Assembly (NCBI RefSeq): GCF_030812995.1
Contig: NZ_JAUSTT010000001.1
Coordinates: 62,001-126,000, forward strand
Direction of reading: 5' to 3'
Length of the DNA: 64,000 nt
DNA from: Bacillus chungangensis
GTDB lineage: Bacteria > Bacillota > Bacilli > Bacillales > Bacillaceae_C
The notes under the pieces were generated by a model, which ran no database searches, was not told the origin of the DNA, and saw only the letters and a list, made by a program, of their open reading frames with translations. Shown in pieces: positions 46,001-55,980 of the stretch. The position numbers and the translations under genes were made by a program. Every line of letters begins with the position of its first letter. The stretch's first letter is position 1.

Positions 46001-47272
46001 TTATTTACATAGCTCTGTAAATGCTTCTATAAAGTTGTTTAAAGACAGGACAGTTTGTTCCCCATTTTCCATCTTTTTAACTGTAATCGTTCCTGCTTTT
46101 AATTCATCTTCTCCTAAAATCGCAGTGTAGGCGGCTTGCATACGTTCTGCTGCTTTGAACTGTGCTTTCAGTTTCCGGCTGATATAATCTCTCTCTGCAG
46201 AGAAGCCTGCTTGGCGCAACTGCTGCAAAAGCGCAACAGAATAATCTTTCGCTTCCTCACCTAAAGCCACAATATAACAATCCAAATGCTCGTTAATAGG
46301 GAGTTCGATTCCTTCTGCCTTCATAGCGGCAAGCAATCTTTCCATGCTTAATGCAAAACCAATTCCAGGTGCTGAAGGTCCGCCGAATTGTTCGACTAAT
46401 CCGTTATAGCGTCCACCCCCGCAAAGCGTTGTGATCGCTCCAAATCCTTCTGCCTCACTCATAATTTCAAAGGCCGTATGGTTGTAATAATCCAAACCAC
46501 GGACAAGCGTTGCATCGACCTCAAAATCGATTTGAAGCAATTGTAAGTAATCCTTCACTTTTTCAAAATATTGTGTTGACTCTTCATTAAGGAAAGTTAA
46601 TATCGAAGGAGCATTCTTGATCAACTCATGATCACGATCTTTTTTACAATCCAATATCCGCAGTGGGTTCCGTTCTAAACGATTTTGACAATCCAAACAA
46701 AACTCGTTAATTTTTGGCTTAAAATGTTGAATCAGTGCTTCACGATGAGCCTTTCGACTCGTTGGATCTCCAAGACTATTGATAACAACCTTTAATCTTT
46801 TTAATCCTAAACTTTTGTACACTTCCATAGCCAAAGCAATTACTTCAGCATCAATAGCAGGATCTTGGCTTCCTAATGCTTCTACTCCAAATTGAACAAA
46901 TTGCCGATAGCGGCCTGCTTGCGGTCTCTCATAGCGGAACATCGGTCCGACATAATACAGTTTGACCGGTTGATTAGGCTGGCCGTACAATTTATTCTCA
47001 ACAAAAGACCGAACAACAGGAGCTGTACCTTCTGGTCTCAGTGTTAAACTGCGATCACCACGATCCTTGAAAGTGTACATCTCTTTTTGTACAATATCAG
47101 TTGATTCGCCCACTCCTCTTTGAAATAATTCTGTTTGTTCAAAGATTGGCGTTCTAATTTCTTTATATTGATATTTTTGGCAAATATCCCTTGTTTTTTC
47201 CTCTATCCATTGCCATGCTTCGACTTGTCCTGGCAAAATATCTTGCGTTCCACGCGGTATTTGAATGGTCAT
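46001..47272 (-). CDS. hisS: Histidyl-tRNA synthetase
   Basis: A 423-residue class II synthetase: start [20 protein letters not shown], motif 2 [19 protein letters not shown], His-specific motifs [14 protein letters not shown] and [19 protein letters not shown], and a C-terminal anticodon-binding domain. ATG at 47272 follows GAGGGGG; a longer frame upstream runs into the T-box terminator and is rejected. First gene of the hisS–aspS operon. Confidence 0.96.
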   Translation of the reverse strand: MTIQIPRGTQDILPGQVEAWQWIEEKTRDICQKYQYKEIRTPIFEQTELFQRGVGESTDIVQKEMYTFKDRGDRSLTLRPEGTAPVVRSFVENKLYGQPNQPVKLYYVGPMFRYERPQAGRYRQFVQFGVEALGSQDPAIDAEVIALAMEVYKSLGLKRLKVVINSLGDPTSRKAHREALIQHFKPKINEFCLDCQNRLERNPLRILDCKKDRDHELIKNAPSILTFLNEESTQYFEKVKDYLQLLQIDFEVDATLVRGLDYYNHTAFEIMSEAEGFGAITTLCGGGRYNGLVEQFGGPSAPGIGFALSMERLLAAMKAEGIELPINEHLDCYIVALGEEAKDYSVALLQQLRQAGFSAERDYISRKLKAQFKAAERMQAAYTAILGEDELKAGTITVKKMENGEQTVLSLNNFIEAFTELCK

Positions 47273-47299
47273 TGCCGCTGTCCCCCTCATTTTTTGTAA

Positions 47300-47587
47300 A
47301 AAATAAAAAACCCTCCATCCCTTGTGTAAACAAGGGACGAGAGTTAGATCCCGTGGTGCCACCCAAATTGAAGTATATACTTCCACTTAGACAGTTAACG
47401 CCTGTAAACGTCCTATTTCTACTAAGGGCGTCCCTTTTCAAAATAGAAACCTGTGAAGTGTTCTTTCATGAAGATGCCATGTAGAAATGCTTTCAGCCTA
47501 AGGCATTTCCTCTCTTTTCAGGTCATACAGCATTACTTTGCTTCATTAACGGTTCCATTGATGAATGTATGTAAAAATGCTATTATT
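47300..47587 (-). promoter_or_regulatory. T-box riboswitch of hisS–aspS
   Basis: The minus-strand leader holds GGGTGGCACCACGGGATC (T-box), then a terminator hairpin (CGTCCCTTG paired with CAAGGGATG) and a T-rich run. A Stem I is closed by ACCTG/CAGGT, with the AGAGAGG internal motif and GAACACTTC on the 3' side, making CAC (His) the probable specifier. Uncharged tRNA-His would thus control both synthetases. Confidence 0.9.
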
Positions 47588-47593
47588 TATATT

Positions 47594-47622
47594 ATCATAC
47601 GAGTGTAGTGATACAATGTCAA
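47594..47622 (-). promoter_or_regulatory. Sigma-A promoter of hisS
   Basis: TTGACA (47617–47622) and TATGAT (47594–47599), spacer 17. The -35 box overlaps the TGA stop codon of the small gene upstream. Confidence 0.88.
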
Positions 47623-47792
47623 GACGAGGAACGTTCGATTTTCTTTTTTAACCGACTAATTTCTTGAGGAGACAAATGAAACTCTAATGCTGTATGACAG
47701 CTCTCTTTCTCAATCCATTGCTGTTGAAAATCCTGTTGAAACAATTGACTGCTTCCATCTGCCGCAAACTGATTTTTTTCATGACATCTCAA
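47619..47792 (-). CDS. yrzK: Small protein, YrzK-like by position
   Basis: GAGGAGGATAAGGA precedes a TTG at 47792 that opens 57 codons: MRCHEKNQFAADGSSQLFQQ, middle DFQQQWIEKESCHTALEF, end HLSPQEISRLKKKIERSSS. B. subtilis has the small gene yrzK at this place upstream of hisS; I assign the name by position and size only. Function unknown. The stop codon lies within the hisS -35 box. The 47793–48085 gap upstream holds only divergent promoters at most. Confidence 0.6.
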   Translation of the reverse strand: MRCHEKNQFAADGSSQLFQQDFQQQWIEKESCHTALEFHLSPQEISRLKKKIERSSS

Positions 47793-48085
47793 TCCTTATC
47801 CTCCTCTAGAAAAATCTTACCATCTTTCTGGATTTCAAAAGGATTTTACCTATAAAATGAGAGGTCTCTGCAAGAGTTTCCCAAAAAGTTCCTGAAAAAA
47901 AGAAGCGCAGCTTGTGCACATGGTTCACTATTTTGCACACCTAGACTTTTAATCTTTTTAGTATCTACTTCTCACAATTAGGATGATAAAATCCTATCTT
48001 ATTTCCATGATGTTTCAAATGTTGATTTAAGAATTTTTAGTACATCGTAAAATGGAAACTATTTTCTTAAAATAGGTGATATAGA

Positions 48086-49165
48086 ATGAATAAAAAATTT
48101 ATAGCACTCGTCATTGTACTTTTTTTTATTATTTCTTGGAGTATATACCTGACGAAGCGATCATCGGCAACTCCGAATATGTTGACAATAGAAACGGATG
48201 TCTTAAATGTAAGGGAAGGTCCAGGATTATCATACCCTGTTATCGGACAAGTTAAACGGGGAGAAACGTACAAAAAAATGAGTGAACAAAATGATTGGTA
48301 CAAAATCAACTACTCTTCCGACAGCAATGGCTGGGTAGCGGGATGGCTCGTTCAAGAAGATACAGACAAAAAAGCTGCAGTGATAGAGGAAGAAACAGAA
48401 AGCAAAGAAAGCTATGTCACTATCCTAAGCAACAAGACAAATATCCGCAGCAAGCCCGGAACAGATTCAGCTGTTGAAATGGTCGTAAATGAAGGGGAAA
48501 CTTTTACGATATTAGAAGAAAAGAACAATTGGTATAAAATAGCATTGCCTGACAATAAAATTGGCTTTGTTGCAGCATGGGTTGTGCACGTAACAAAAGA
48601 TATAAACAAGCAAGAAGTGCCTCCAATCTCGAAGGCAACAATTGTCCTTGATCCTGGCCATGGAGGGCACGATCAAGGAACACAGGGATATAAAGGGACT
48701 CGAGAGAAAAATGTAACAATTAAAACAGCCAAACTTTTAGCTAAGAAACTTGAAAAAACTGGTGCAACTGTCGTTCTTACAAGGGAAGAAGATGAATACG
48801 TTGAATTATCGGCTCGTGCAAGTTTAGCTGATGAATATCGAGCAGATGCCTTTATTAGCATTCATTATGATAGTGTAGAAAATGATCCGAGTGTAAATGG
48901 CTTTACAACCTATTACTTTCATAAACGGGATGAAAAGCTCGCAAAAACGATTCATCAACAACTATCCCAGCATATTTCCATTAAAGACCGCGGCGCACGT
49001 TTTGGCGATTATCATGTCATTCGTGAAACTGCCCAGCCCTCTATACTCTTAGAGCTTGGCTATTTAAGCAACAAAAAGGATGAGGCGATGATCAATTCAA
49101 AAAGATATCAAGAAAAGGTTACCACAGCAATAGCTGAAGCACTGACTCAGTATTTCGGAAAGTGA
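48086..49165 (+). CDS. yrvJ: N-acetylmuramoyl-L-alanine amidase with two SH3b domains (YrvJ-like)
   Basis: A 359-residue exported cell-wall hydrolase: N-terminal signal/anchor (MNKKFIALVIVLFFIISWSI), SH3b domain 1 (LNVREGPGLSYPVIGQVKRG), SH3b domain 2 (TNIRSKPGTDSAVEMVVNEG), then an Amidase_3 catalytic domain with zinc ligands in VLDPGHGGHDQG, the conserved Glu in the KNVTI/TREED region, ISIHYDSV and the final ILLELGYLSN. It cuts the bond between MurNAc and the stem peptide. Shorter than B. subtilis YrvJ (which has more SH3b units). ATG follows TAGGTGAT. A terminator follows. Confidence 0.9.
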   Translation: MNKKFIALVIVLFFIISWSIYLTKRSSATPNMLTIETDVLNVREGPGLSYPVIGQVKRGETYKKMSEQNDWYKINYSSDSNGWVAGWLVQEDTDKKAAVIEEETESKESYVTILSNKTNIRSKPGTDSAVEMVVNEGETFTILEEKNNWYKIALPDNKIGFVAAWVVHVTKDINKQEVPPISKATIVLDPGHGGHDQGTQGYKGTREKNVTIKTAKLLAKKLEKTGATVVLTREEDEYVELSARASLADEYRADAFISIHYDSVENDPSVNGFTTYYFHKRDEKLAKTIHQQLSQHISIKDRGARFGDYHVIRETAQPSILLELGYLSNKKDEAMINSKRYQEKVTTAIAEALTQYFGK

Positions 49166-49179
49166 CCATGGCACTAAAC

Positions 49180-49223
49180 AAAAAAGAGAAAGGCGACTCT
49201 ATTAGTCAGCCTTTCTCTTTTTT
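49180..49223. terminator. Terminator between yrvJ and dtd
   Basis: AAAAAGAGAAAGGC (49181–49194) pairs with GCCTTTCTCTTTTTT (49209–49223); works for both convergent genes. Confidence 0.85.
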
Positions 49224-49250
49224 AATAACGATAGCTTTCTAGCGGAAACA

Positions 49251-49706
49251 TTATTTTAAAGAACCATTTTCACTTTCCAAAATCAATGTAACAGGACCGT
49301 CGTTTGTTATTTTTACTTCCATCATAGCCCCGAACACACCTGTTTGGAGAGGGATTTGTTGAGCGGACAACCGCTCATTAAAGTGGTCATAAATTGCTTC
49401 TGCTGGCGCTGGCTTTGCTGCATTCATAAAGTTGGGGCGACGCCCTTTTCGACAATCTCCAAAGAGCGTAAACTGAGAAATAGAGAGAATTTCACCGCCC
49501 ACTTCCAACAAAGAGAGATTCATTTTTCCACTTTCGTCTTCAAAAATACGCATTTGAGCAATTTTGTCAGCCAGTACTTCCGCATCTTTTACCGTATCTG
49601 TATGGGTGACGCCAACGAGAAGAACAAAGCCGCTTTTTATACTGCCAACGACTTTTCTATTCACAGTGACACTTGCTGCTTTACTTCTTTGTAGTACAAC
49701 CTTCAT
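49251..49706 (-). CDS. dtd: D-aminoacyl-tRNA deacylase
   Basis: A 151-residue enzyme that frees tRNA of wrongly attached D-amino acids (and Gly from tRNA-Ala). Family motifs: [15 protein letters not shown] at the start, [17 protein letters not shown], and the cross-subunit Gly-cisPro region seen as [11 protein letters not shown]. It follows relA by 16 bases, as in most Firmicutes. Confidence 0.96.
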   Translation of the reverse strand: MKVVLQRSKAASVTVNRKVVGSIKSGFVLLVGVTHTDTVKDAEVLADKIAQMRIFEDESGKMNLSLLEVGGEILSISQFTLFGDCRKGRRPNFMNAAKPAPAEAIYDHFNERLSAQQIPLQTGVFGAMMEVKITNDGPVTLILESENGSLK

Positions 49707-49722
49707 AACATATAAAACCCCT

Positions 49723-51915
49723 TTAATTCATAATTCTTTTCACAGCGTAAATATCCGGAATTTGCTTGATCCTTTCCACTACTTTTTGAAGATGATTAAT
49801 ATTATGAATAGAGATAGCTAAGTTAATCGTTGCTCGTTTGTTGCGGTCTGAGCGGCCAGATACCGCTGTTATCGTTGTATTCGTTCCATTTACTACTTGC
49901 AGCACTTCATTAAGCAATCCATGCCGATCATATCCATATATCTCGATCTCAACGTTGTATTCTTTTTGCTCGCAAGTATCTGTCTCCCATGCTACCGGAA
50001 TAAGGCGATTGCGAATTTCTTGTTCTTGACTAATGTTAGGACAGTCAGAACGGTGAACAGAAACCCCTCTTCCCTTCGTGATAAAACCAACAATTTCATC
50101 ACCTGGAACTGGTGTACAGCATCGAGATAAACGAATGAGCAAGTTGTCCACTCCTTCTACGGTCACTCCTGCATCGCGGCGCCGCAGCCTTGGCCGGCTA
50201 TTCAGCTCTTTTAATGTTTCTTTCACTGCTTCTTCTTTATCTCGTTCTCGACGTTCTTTTTCGGTAAGGCGGTTGGCTACTTGAATAGCTGCAATGCCGT
50301 TATAGCCAACAGCTGCAAACATATCATCTTCATTGGAAAAGTTGAATTTATCTGACACTTTTTTAATATTTTCCGCTGTCAAAATTTCTTTCAATTCAAA
50401 ATCTAAGTTGCGAATTTCTCTTTCGACCAATTCTCTGCCTTTCTCAATATTTTCCTCTTTACGCTGACGCTTAAAAAATTGCCTGATTTTATTTTTCGCC
50501 TGCGAAGTTTGGGCAAGCTTGAGCCAGTCCTGACTTGGTCCATAAGAGTGCTTTGATGTTAAAATATCTATAATATCTCCAGTCTGCAGTTGGTAATCTA
50601 GGGTAACCATTTTTCCATTAACTTTAGCGCCAATCGTTTTGTTGCCGATTTCCGAATGGATGCGATAGGCAAAATCGATCGGTACTGAACCGGCAGGCAA
50701 TTCAATAACATCGCCCTTTGGAGTAAATACAAACACCATATCAGAAAACAAGTCAATTTTTAATGATTCCATAAATTCCTCTGCATTCGCAGCTTCATTT
50801 TGAAATTCAAGAATTTCTCTAAACCATGATAGCTTTTTATCAAAAGAAGTTTTGTTAACAATCGCCTTTCCTTCTTTATAAGCCCAATGAGCAGCCACCC
50901 CGTATTCAGCGATGCGATGCATGTCAAAAGTGCGAATTTGCACTTCAAGCGGCTCCCCTTTTGGTCCGATGACGGTTGTATGAAGCGATTGATACATATT
51001 TGGTTTTGGCATTGCAATATAATCTTTAAAGCGTCCTGGCATCGGCTTCCAACATGTATGGATAATGCCTAAAACTGCATAGCAGTCTTTGATGCTATTC
51101 ACAATAATCCTTACTGCTAATAGATCATAAATCTCATTAAACTGTTTATGCTGCAGTACCATTTTTCGATAGATAGAATAAATATGTTTTGGCCGGCCAT
51201 AAAGCTCCGCTTGGATGGATACCTCTTCTAATCGTTCACCGACTTCCCCAATGACATCTTCTAAATATTGTTCACGCTCTGCTCGCTTGCGTTTCATGAG
51301 ATTGACAATTCGATAATACTGTTGCGGATTTAAATACCGTAATGCAGTATCCTCAAGCTCCCACTTAATTTTAGAAATACCAAGGCGATGAGCAAGAGGT
51401 GCAAAAATTTCTAGTGTTTCATTGGAAATGCGCCTTTGCTTTTCCAAAGGCAAGTGCTTTAACGTTCTCATATTATGGAGACGATCGGCAAGCTTGATTA
51501 AAATCACACGAATATCTTGCGCCATTGCAACAAACATTTTGCGATGATTTTCAGCCTGCTGCTCCTCCTGAGATTTATATTTTATTTTCCCAAGCTTCGT
51601 AACGCCATCAACAAGCATCGCCACTTCAGCATGAAAATGATTTTCTATTTCTTCCAAGGTGACGGATGTATCCTCGACAACATCATGCAAAAACCCAGCA
51701 GCAACAGTAGCAGGATCCATTTCCAAATCTGCTAAAATACCTGCCACCTGAACAGGATGGATAATGTAGGGCTCTCCTGACTTTCGGTATTGATCTTCAT
51801 GCGCTTTTTTTGCAAATGCATATGCTTCTTGTACCAATTGCACATGTTCTTTATTTAAGTATTTACTTGTCCGCTCAAAGACCTGTTCAGCTGTAAAAAT
51901 AGGATCTTTTGTCAT
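49723..51915 (-). CDS. relA: Bifunctional (p)ppGpp synthetase/hydrolase RelA/SpoT
   Basis: A 730-residue Rel protein controlling the stringent response. HD hydrolase domain with HPVQVAGIL and [12 protein letters not shown] (intact HDxxED), synthetase domain with [13 protein letters not shown] and [22 protein letters not shown] domain ([20 protein letters not shown]), zinc-finger region with [10 protein letters not shown], and a C-terminal ACT domain ([20 protein letters not shown]). Both active sites appear intact. ATG at 51915 follows AAGGTGAT; extra upstream codons have no counterpart. Downstream dtd is probably cotranscribed. Confidence 0.96.
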   Translation of the reverse strand: MTKDPIFTAEQVFERTSKYLNKEHVQLVQEAYAFAKKAHEDQYRKSGEPYIIHPVQVAGILADLEMDPATVAAGFLHDVVEDTSVTLEEIENHFHAEVAMLVDGVTKLGKIKYKSQEEQQAENHRKMFVAMAQDIRVILIKLADRLHNMRTLKHLPLEKQRRISNETLEIFAPLAHRLGISKIKWELEDTALRYLNPQQYYRIVNLMKRKRAEREQYLEDVIGEVGERLEEVSIQAELYGRPKHIYSIYRKMVLQHKQFNEIYDLLAVRIIVNSIKDCYAVLGIIHTCWKPMPGRFKDYIAMPKPNMYQSLHTTVIGPKGEPLEVQIRTFDMHRIAEYGVAAHWAYKEGKAIVNKTSFDKKLSWFREILEFQNEAANAEEFMESLKIDLFSDMVFVFTPKGDVIELPAGSVPIDFAYRIHSEIGNKTIGAKVNGKMVTLDYQLQTGDIIDILTSKHSYGPSQDWLKLAQTSQAKNKIRQFFKRQRKEENIEKGRELVEREIRNLDFELKEILTAENIKKVSDKFNFSNEDDMFAAVGYNGIAAIQVANRLTEKERRERDKEEAVKETLKELNSRPRLRRRDAGVTVEGVDNLLIRLSRCCTPVPGDEIVGFITKGRGVSVHRSDCPNISQEQEIRNRLIPVAWETDTCEQKEYNVEIEIYGYDRHGLLNEVLQVVNGTNTTITAVSGRSDRNKRATINLAISIHNINHLQKVVERIKQIPDIYAVKRIMN

Positions 51916-52075
51916 AAATGTAATCACCTTAACATCCTTTATTTTCATCAGTAATATGATAAAACTACACGTAACAAAAAATAATAATAACTACTTTTAA
52001 ATGATTATTACTATTATCGAAAAAAAAAAGCAGAAAGTAAAGAGGCAAGTATAGAGAGCATGATATATAGATGAA

Positions 52076-52104
52076 AAAGCACTCGCAAATGAGTGCTCTT
52101 TTCC
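52076..52104 (-). terminator. Terminator of apt
   Basis: AAAAGCACTC (52076–52085) pairs with GAGTGCTCTTTT (52092–52103), between apt and relA. Confidence 0.7.
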
Positions 52105-52180
52105 TCGGTTAATAAGGAGCATCATATAAAAGAAACCATGCGTTCTAGCGCCACCTGTATCTTTTATCCATCATAATACG

Positions 52181-52693
52181 TTAAAACGTCATTAAAGTAA
52201 AAGTATCGTATCCTTTTAACTTTTCTCTTCCATTTAAGTAAGATAATTCTATTAAGAAAGCAATACCTGCTACAACTCCACCCAATTCTTCTACGAGCTT
52301 AATGGTAGCTTCGATCGTTCCACCAGTTGCCAAAAGATCGTCTGTAATTAAAATACGCTGTCCTGGCTTTACTGCATCTTTATGAATGGTTAAAGCATCC
52401 TTGCCATATTCTAATCCATAGGTCACTTTAATTGTTTCCCGAGGTAATTTTCCTTCCTTGCGAACAGGCGCAAAGCCTGCACCAAGTGCATAGGCAACTG
52501 GACAGCCAATAATAAATCCTCGCGCTTCGGGTCCAACAACCAAATCTACTTCTTTTTCACGTGCATATGCCACAATTTGATCAGTTGCATATCGATAGGC
52601 TTCTCCGTTATCCATTAGAGTGGTTATATCTTTAAACTTAATTCCCGGTTTAGGCCAATCTGGAACGATTGTAATATAATCTTTCAAATCCAT
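52181..52693 (-). CDS. apt: Adenine phosphoribosyltransferase
   Basis: A 170-residue type I phosphoribosyltransferase that makes AMP from adenine and PRPP. It starts [20 protein letters not shown], has [12 protein letters not shown], and the PRPP loop [16 protein letters not shown]. Length equals that of other Bacillus Apt. Its start lies within the last codons of recJ (10-base overlap), so the two are coupled. Confidence 0.96.
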   Translation of the reverse strand: MDLKDYITIVPDWPKPGIKFKDITTLMDNGEAYRYATDQIVAYAREKEVDLVVGPEARGFIIGCPVAYALGAGFAPVRKEGKLPRETIKVTYGLEYGKDALTIHKDAVKPGQRILITDDLLATGGTIEATIKLVEELGGVVAGIAFLIELSYLNGREKLKGYDTFTLMTF

Positions 52694-55050
52694 ACTTCCA
52701 CTTCCTCCTCGTGTGTCACGGACCATTGGGTTTTTTTATCAAACCAATGCTTTAATTCATGGCAGGTTGAATATAACAATTCATTCTCTAAAGCAAATTG
52801 CGATTGCTTTTGCTGGTAGAGAAGAGATTCCGATAAATCTCGCTTTCCTTGTACAGACCTCAAGGAAATAATCCCATCCTTCATTGTAACAAATTCTAAC
52901 TCAAAAAACACTTCTGACATAAAATGAATCGTTTCCAGCGACCAGCCGCGAAATCGGGCAAGCTCATCAGCATATCGTTTCAGATTAAAGCTTTTTCGCT
53001 TAGCTAAGAAACCATAAAACCATTTAAAATGTTCTCTTGTTGGCATTGTACTAAAAAAATGATGTTCATCATGATAAAAATGAGCATATATACGTGATGG
53101 TGCTCCTCCAATCAACATTTTTTCCAACAAATTCATACTTGGAGGCAAATCACAAAGTACAAGATTCGTTTCGGCTGGATCAAAAGAAGCGGCTATGTTC
53201 TCGTCAGTTACATATAATACTTCATTTTCATATGTAGATAATGGCAGTTTCTCAAAAGTGTGTTGCTGAAAGACAATAAAGATTCTCTTATTATCTGGAA
53301 TGTTTGACATCCATTTTTCATACTGCTTATTGCCCCGTACATCAAATAATTGCCATTCTGAAACAGCGATATCCTTTAAAAAAATTTGTGGTTTTTTAAT
53401 ATTGTTCCATTCATTCACAGCTAATTCGCCAATGACGGAAGCTTTTGCTATCGGGGATAGATGGTCGGCATATTCCCCCATTCCAAAACCAACGGCGTCT
53501 AAAACATGATCATGTTGTTTCAACATTAGCTTTAAATGATTCCGATTACTGCCGATTTTGCGAATTTGGTCAAGGTGAAGCTGCTCAATGAAAAAGATTG
53601 GCTTTGGGTTATGCATTCCGAAAGGAGCAAGTAATTCTAGCTGCTGGATACTAGCTAAATCGATTTCTTCCAAATCAATCTTTGCATCTAGTTCTGCTAT
53701 TGGCACATAGTCCTCTGCTTGCAATTGTGAAGCTGCTAGTTCATTTAGCTGCTCTCTTAGTGCATCAACATCTTTAATAGATAATGTCATGCCTGCCGCC
53801 ATCGTATGCCCACCAAAATGGGGGAGTATTGACCGGCATTTTGATAGGTTAGCAAACATGTCAAAGCCCTTTATACTGCGAGCAGAACCTTTCGCAGTCT
53901 CTTCATCACGATTATAGCTAAGAATAATAGTAGGGCGATAATAGCGTTCTACTAGTTTAGAAGCTACGATTCCAATGACACCAGGATTCCATCCTTCTTT
54001 GCCAAGTACAATAACATGTTGTTCTTCCATTGCAAGTGATTCAACCATGTGAAACGCTTCATCAGCAATTGCTTGCACCATTTTTTGGCGTTCTTTATTC
54101 ATTAAATCAAGATTCTCCGCTAAAGTCATTGTTGCTTCCACATTTGCTGCCATTAATAAATCAACAGCTGGAGCAGCATGATCTAAACGGCCAGGAGCAT
54201 TCAAACGCGGACCAATCATAAATCCAATTGTATCTTCATTAATGTCTTCTATGTTTATCCCTATCACTTCACATAGCGCTTTCATGCCATGACAATCTGT
54301 CGTTTTTAATTTTTTCAGTCCCTTTTTCACGAGCAGACGATTCTCCCCATTCAATGGTACAAGATCCGCAATCGTTCCAATGGCAACCAATTCGGTCAAT
54401 TGCTCAGGCTCTTTGCCAAGTAACGCATGTGCCAATTTATAAGCTACTCCAACACCTGCAAGCTCCTTAAACGGATATTGTCCGGCTGGATGCTTTGGAT
54501 GAATAATAGCAAAGGCTTCTGGAAGCACTGGTCCAGGTTCATGATGATCAGTAATAATAAGATCAATCCCAAGCTCTTTAGCCACTGCCGCTTCATGAAC
54601 AGCAGCAATTCCATTATCGACCGTAATAATCAAACGAAATCCTTGCTCCGCTGCTTTTCGAAAGGCTGCCTCATTTGGACCATACCCTTCAGAAAAACGA
54701 TTAGGTATGTAAAAGTGAACATTTGCATGTAAGTATTGTAGAGCCTTCATCATCAGTGTTGTGCTTGTTACACCATCCGCATCATAATCGCCATAAATAA
54801 GAATCTCTTCTTCATTTTCAATCGCTTGTTTTATTCTTTTTACCGCCTTGTCCATATCAAAAAAAAGAAAAGGATCATGGACTTGTTGTTCCTCCATAAA
54901 TAAAAAACGCCTTGCTTCTGAAGGCTCTTCAATGTTTCTATTTACTAATAGCTTGGCAATAAGCGGAGGAACTTGCAATTCATTTATTAATAACTCAACT
55001 TTTGCAGGCATTGCCGTTTGCACATTCCAGCGTGTCTTCGGCTTTAACAT
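52684..55050 (-). CDS. recJ: Single-stranded-DNA-specific exonuclease RecJ
   Basis: A 788-residue DHH-family 5'-3' exonuclease. DHH core: [20 protein letters not shown] (motif I), ITVDNGI (motif II), IITDHHEPG (motif III DHH), [13 protein letters not shown] (DHHA1 linker), then DHHA1 with [12 protein letters not shown], an OB-fold domain and the extra C-terminal domain typical of Firmicutes RecJ. Acts in recombination and mismatch repair. Start is ATG at 55050. Confidence 0.95.
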   Translation of the reverse strand: MLKPKTRWNVQTAMPAKVELLINELQVPPLIAKLLVNRNIEEPSEARRFLFMEEQQVHDPFLFFDMDKAVKRIKQAIENEEEILIYGDYDADGVTSTTLMMKALQYLHANVHFYIPNRFSEGYGPNEAAFRKAAEQGFRLIITVDNGIAAVHEAAVAKELGIDLIITDHHEPGPVLPEAFAIIHPKHPAGQYPFKELAGVGVAYKLAHALLGKEPEQLTELVAIGTIADLVPLNGENRLLVKKGLKKLKTTDCHGMKALCEVIGINIEDINEDTIGFMIGPRLNAPGRLDHAAPAVDLLMAANVEATMTLAENLDLMNKERQKMVQAIADEAFHMVESLAMEEQHVIVLGKEGWNPGVIGIVASKLVERYYRPTIILSYNRDEETAKGSARSIKGFDMFANLSKCRSILPHFGGHTMAAGMTLSIKDVDALREQLNELAASQLQAEDYVPIAELDAKIDLEEIDLASIQQLELLAPFGMHNPKPIFFIEQLHLDQIRKIGSNRNHLKLMLKQHDHVLDAVGFGMGEYADHLSPIAKASVIGELAVNEWNNIKKPQIFLKDIAVSEWQLFDVRGNKQYEKWMSNIPDNKRIFIVFQQHTFEKLPLSTYENEVLYVTDENIAASFDPAETNLVLCDLPPSMNLLEKMLIGGAPSRIYAHFYHDEHHFFSTMPTREHFKWFYGFLAKRKSFNLKRYADELARFRGWSLETIHFMSEVFFELEFVTMKDGIISLRSVQGKRDLSESLLYQQKQSQFALENELLYSTCHELKHWFDKKTQWSVTHEEEVEVWI

Positions 55051-55187
55051 TTTCTCACCCCTCCATCACTTCATTATACAAAAGCCAAACGGCTGATTCA
55101 ATCAATTGCATGAGAGGTTATTTTTCTTAAAATCTTGTAATCACTCGTTTATGTATGATAGCAGCCGCTTTCATTGTCATGCACTGC

Positions 55188-55236
55188 TTTTTTATCATGT
55201 AAGCTCAAATCAATCAGACATTTACTGATATAAGGA
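55188..55236 (+). repeat. Fragment of the dispersed repeat in the recJ–yrvD gap
   Basis: TTTTTATCATGTAAGCTCAA and ATCAATCAGACATTTACTGA align with TTATCCTGTCGGCCTGAACC and CCAATCGGACATTTACTGGC of the clear copies. No hairpins remain. I see nothing else in 55051–55463. Confidence 0.4.
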
Positions 55237-55463
55237 AGTGTGAAGTTAGAGTTGTGAAAAAGATACATTTCTTATTTCCCAACTCATAACTAAAGTGTTA
55301 TTTATAGGATAAATACAAATTAAAAAAGGTATCTATACTTTCTGTTACAGCATCTTTATAGCGAACATCTCCTTATAGATTAGCTATCAAAGATAGTCTT
55401 TCTTTCATATTTAGGTTCACTTCTCCTCGGTATAAAAATTTTAACGATATACTGCTGAAATGT

Positions 55464-55775
55464 TTATTTAACGGTTGGCGGCTCTTCTATTGCTGATGGT
55501 TCTTCTTCCGTTTGCGGCAGTTTTTCAGCTTGACAATTCGCTAAATCTTTTGTTAATTGTTTTAGTGTTTTCTGCAAAGCATATATCCGTACTAAACCAA
55601 CGGAGCCAATAATGATGCCTCCCATAAAAACGGATCCTAAGATGACAAGAATCAAAGGCCACTCTGCTTGTCCAAATAAATAGTTGACAGTAACAGGCTC
55701 AACGTTAATAACTGCAAAAATGGCTACGATTAACGCAAACAATATTCCAAATAACATCGTCCATTGAAACTTCAT
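55464..55775 (-). CDS. yrvD: LapA-domain membrane protein YrvD
   Basis: A 103-residue protein with two spans (WTMLFGILFALIVAIFAVINV and WPLILVILGSVFMGGIIIGSV) joined by the LapA-type loop EPVTVNYLFGQAEWP, then a short coiled segment (LQKTLKQLTKDLANCQAEKL) and a Glu/Pro-rich tail. Family role is in envelope assembly in Gram-negatives; in Bacillus it is unknown. Position between recJ and secDF matches yrvD; yrvC is not present here. Confidence 0.85.
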   Translation of the reverse strand: MKFQWTMLFGILFALIVAIFAVINVEPVTVNYLFGQAEWPLILVILGSVFMGGIIIGSVGLVRIYALQKTLKQLTKDLANCQAEKLPQTEEEPSAIEEPPTVK

Positions 55776-55980
55776 AATCATTCCCTTCCTTTCTACTTGA
55801 TAGCTTATCGTTTTGACAGCATATGTTCAAATAATTCATCAATGCTTTGACAACTTTGCAATACGTGTCGTTCTTAGAAGCTTTGCTAGATCAACAAACT
55901 GATATAGTAAAGGAACCACAGTTCATCCTGTGGTTCCTTTACTTAGCGGCATCGAAAGTACGTCGTATTCGACAAAGTAC

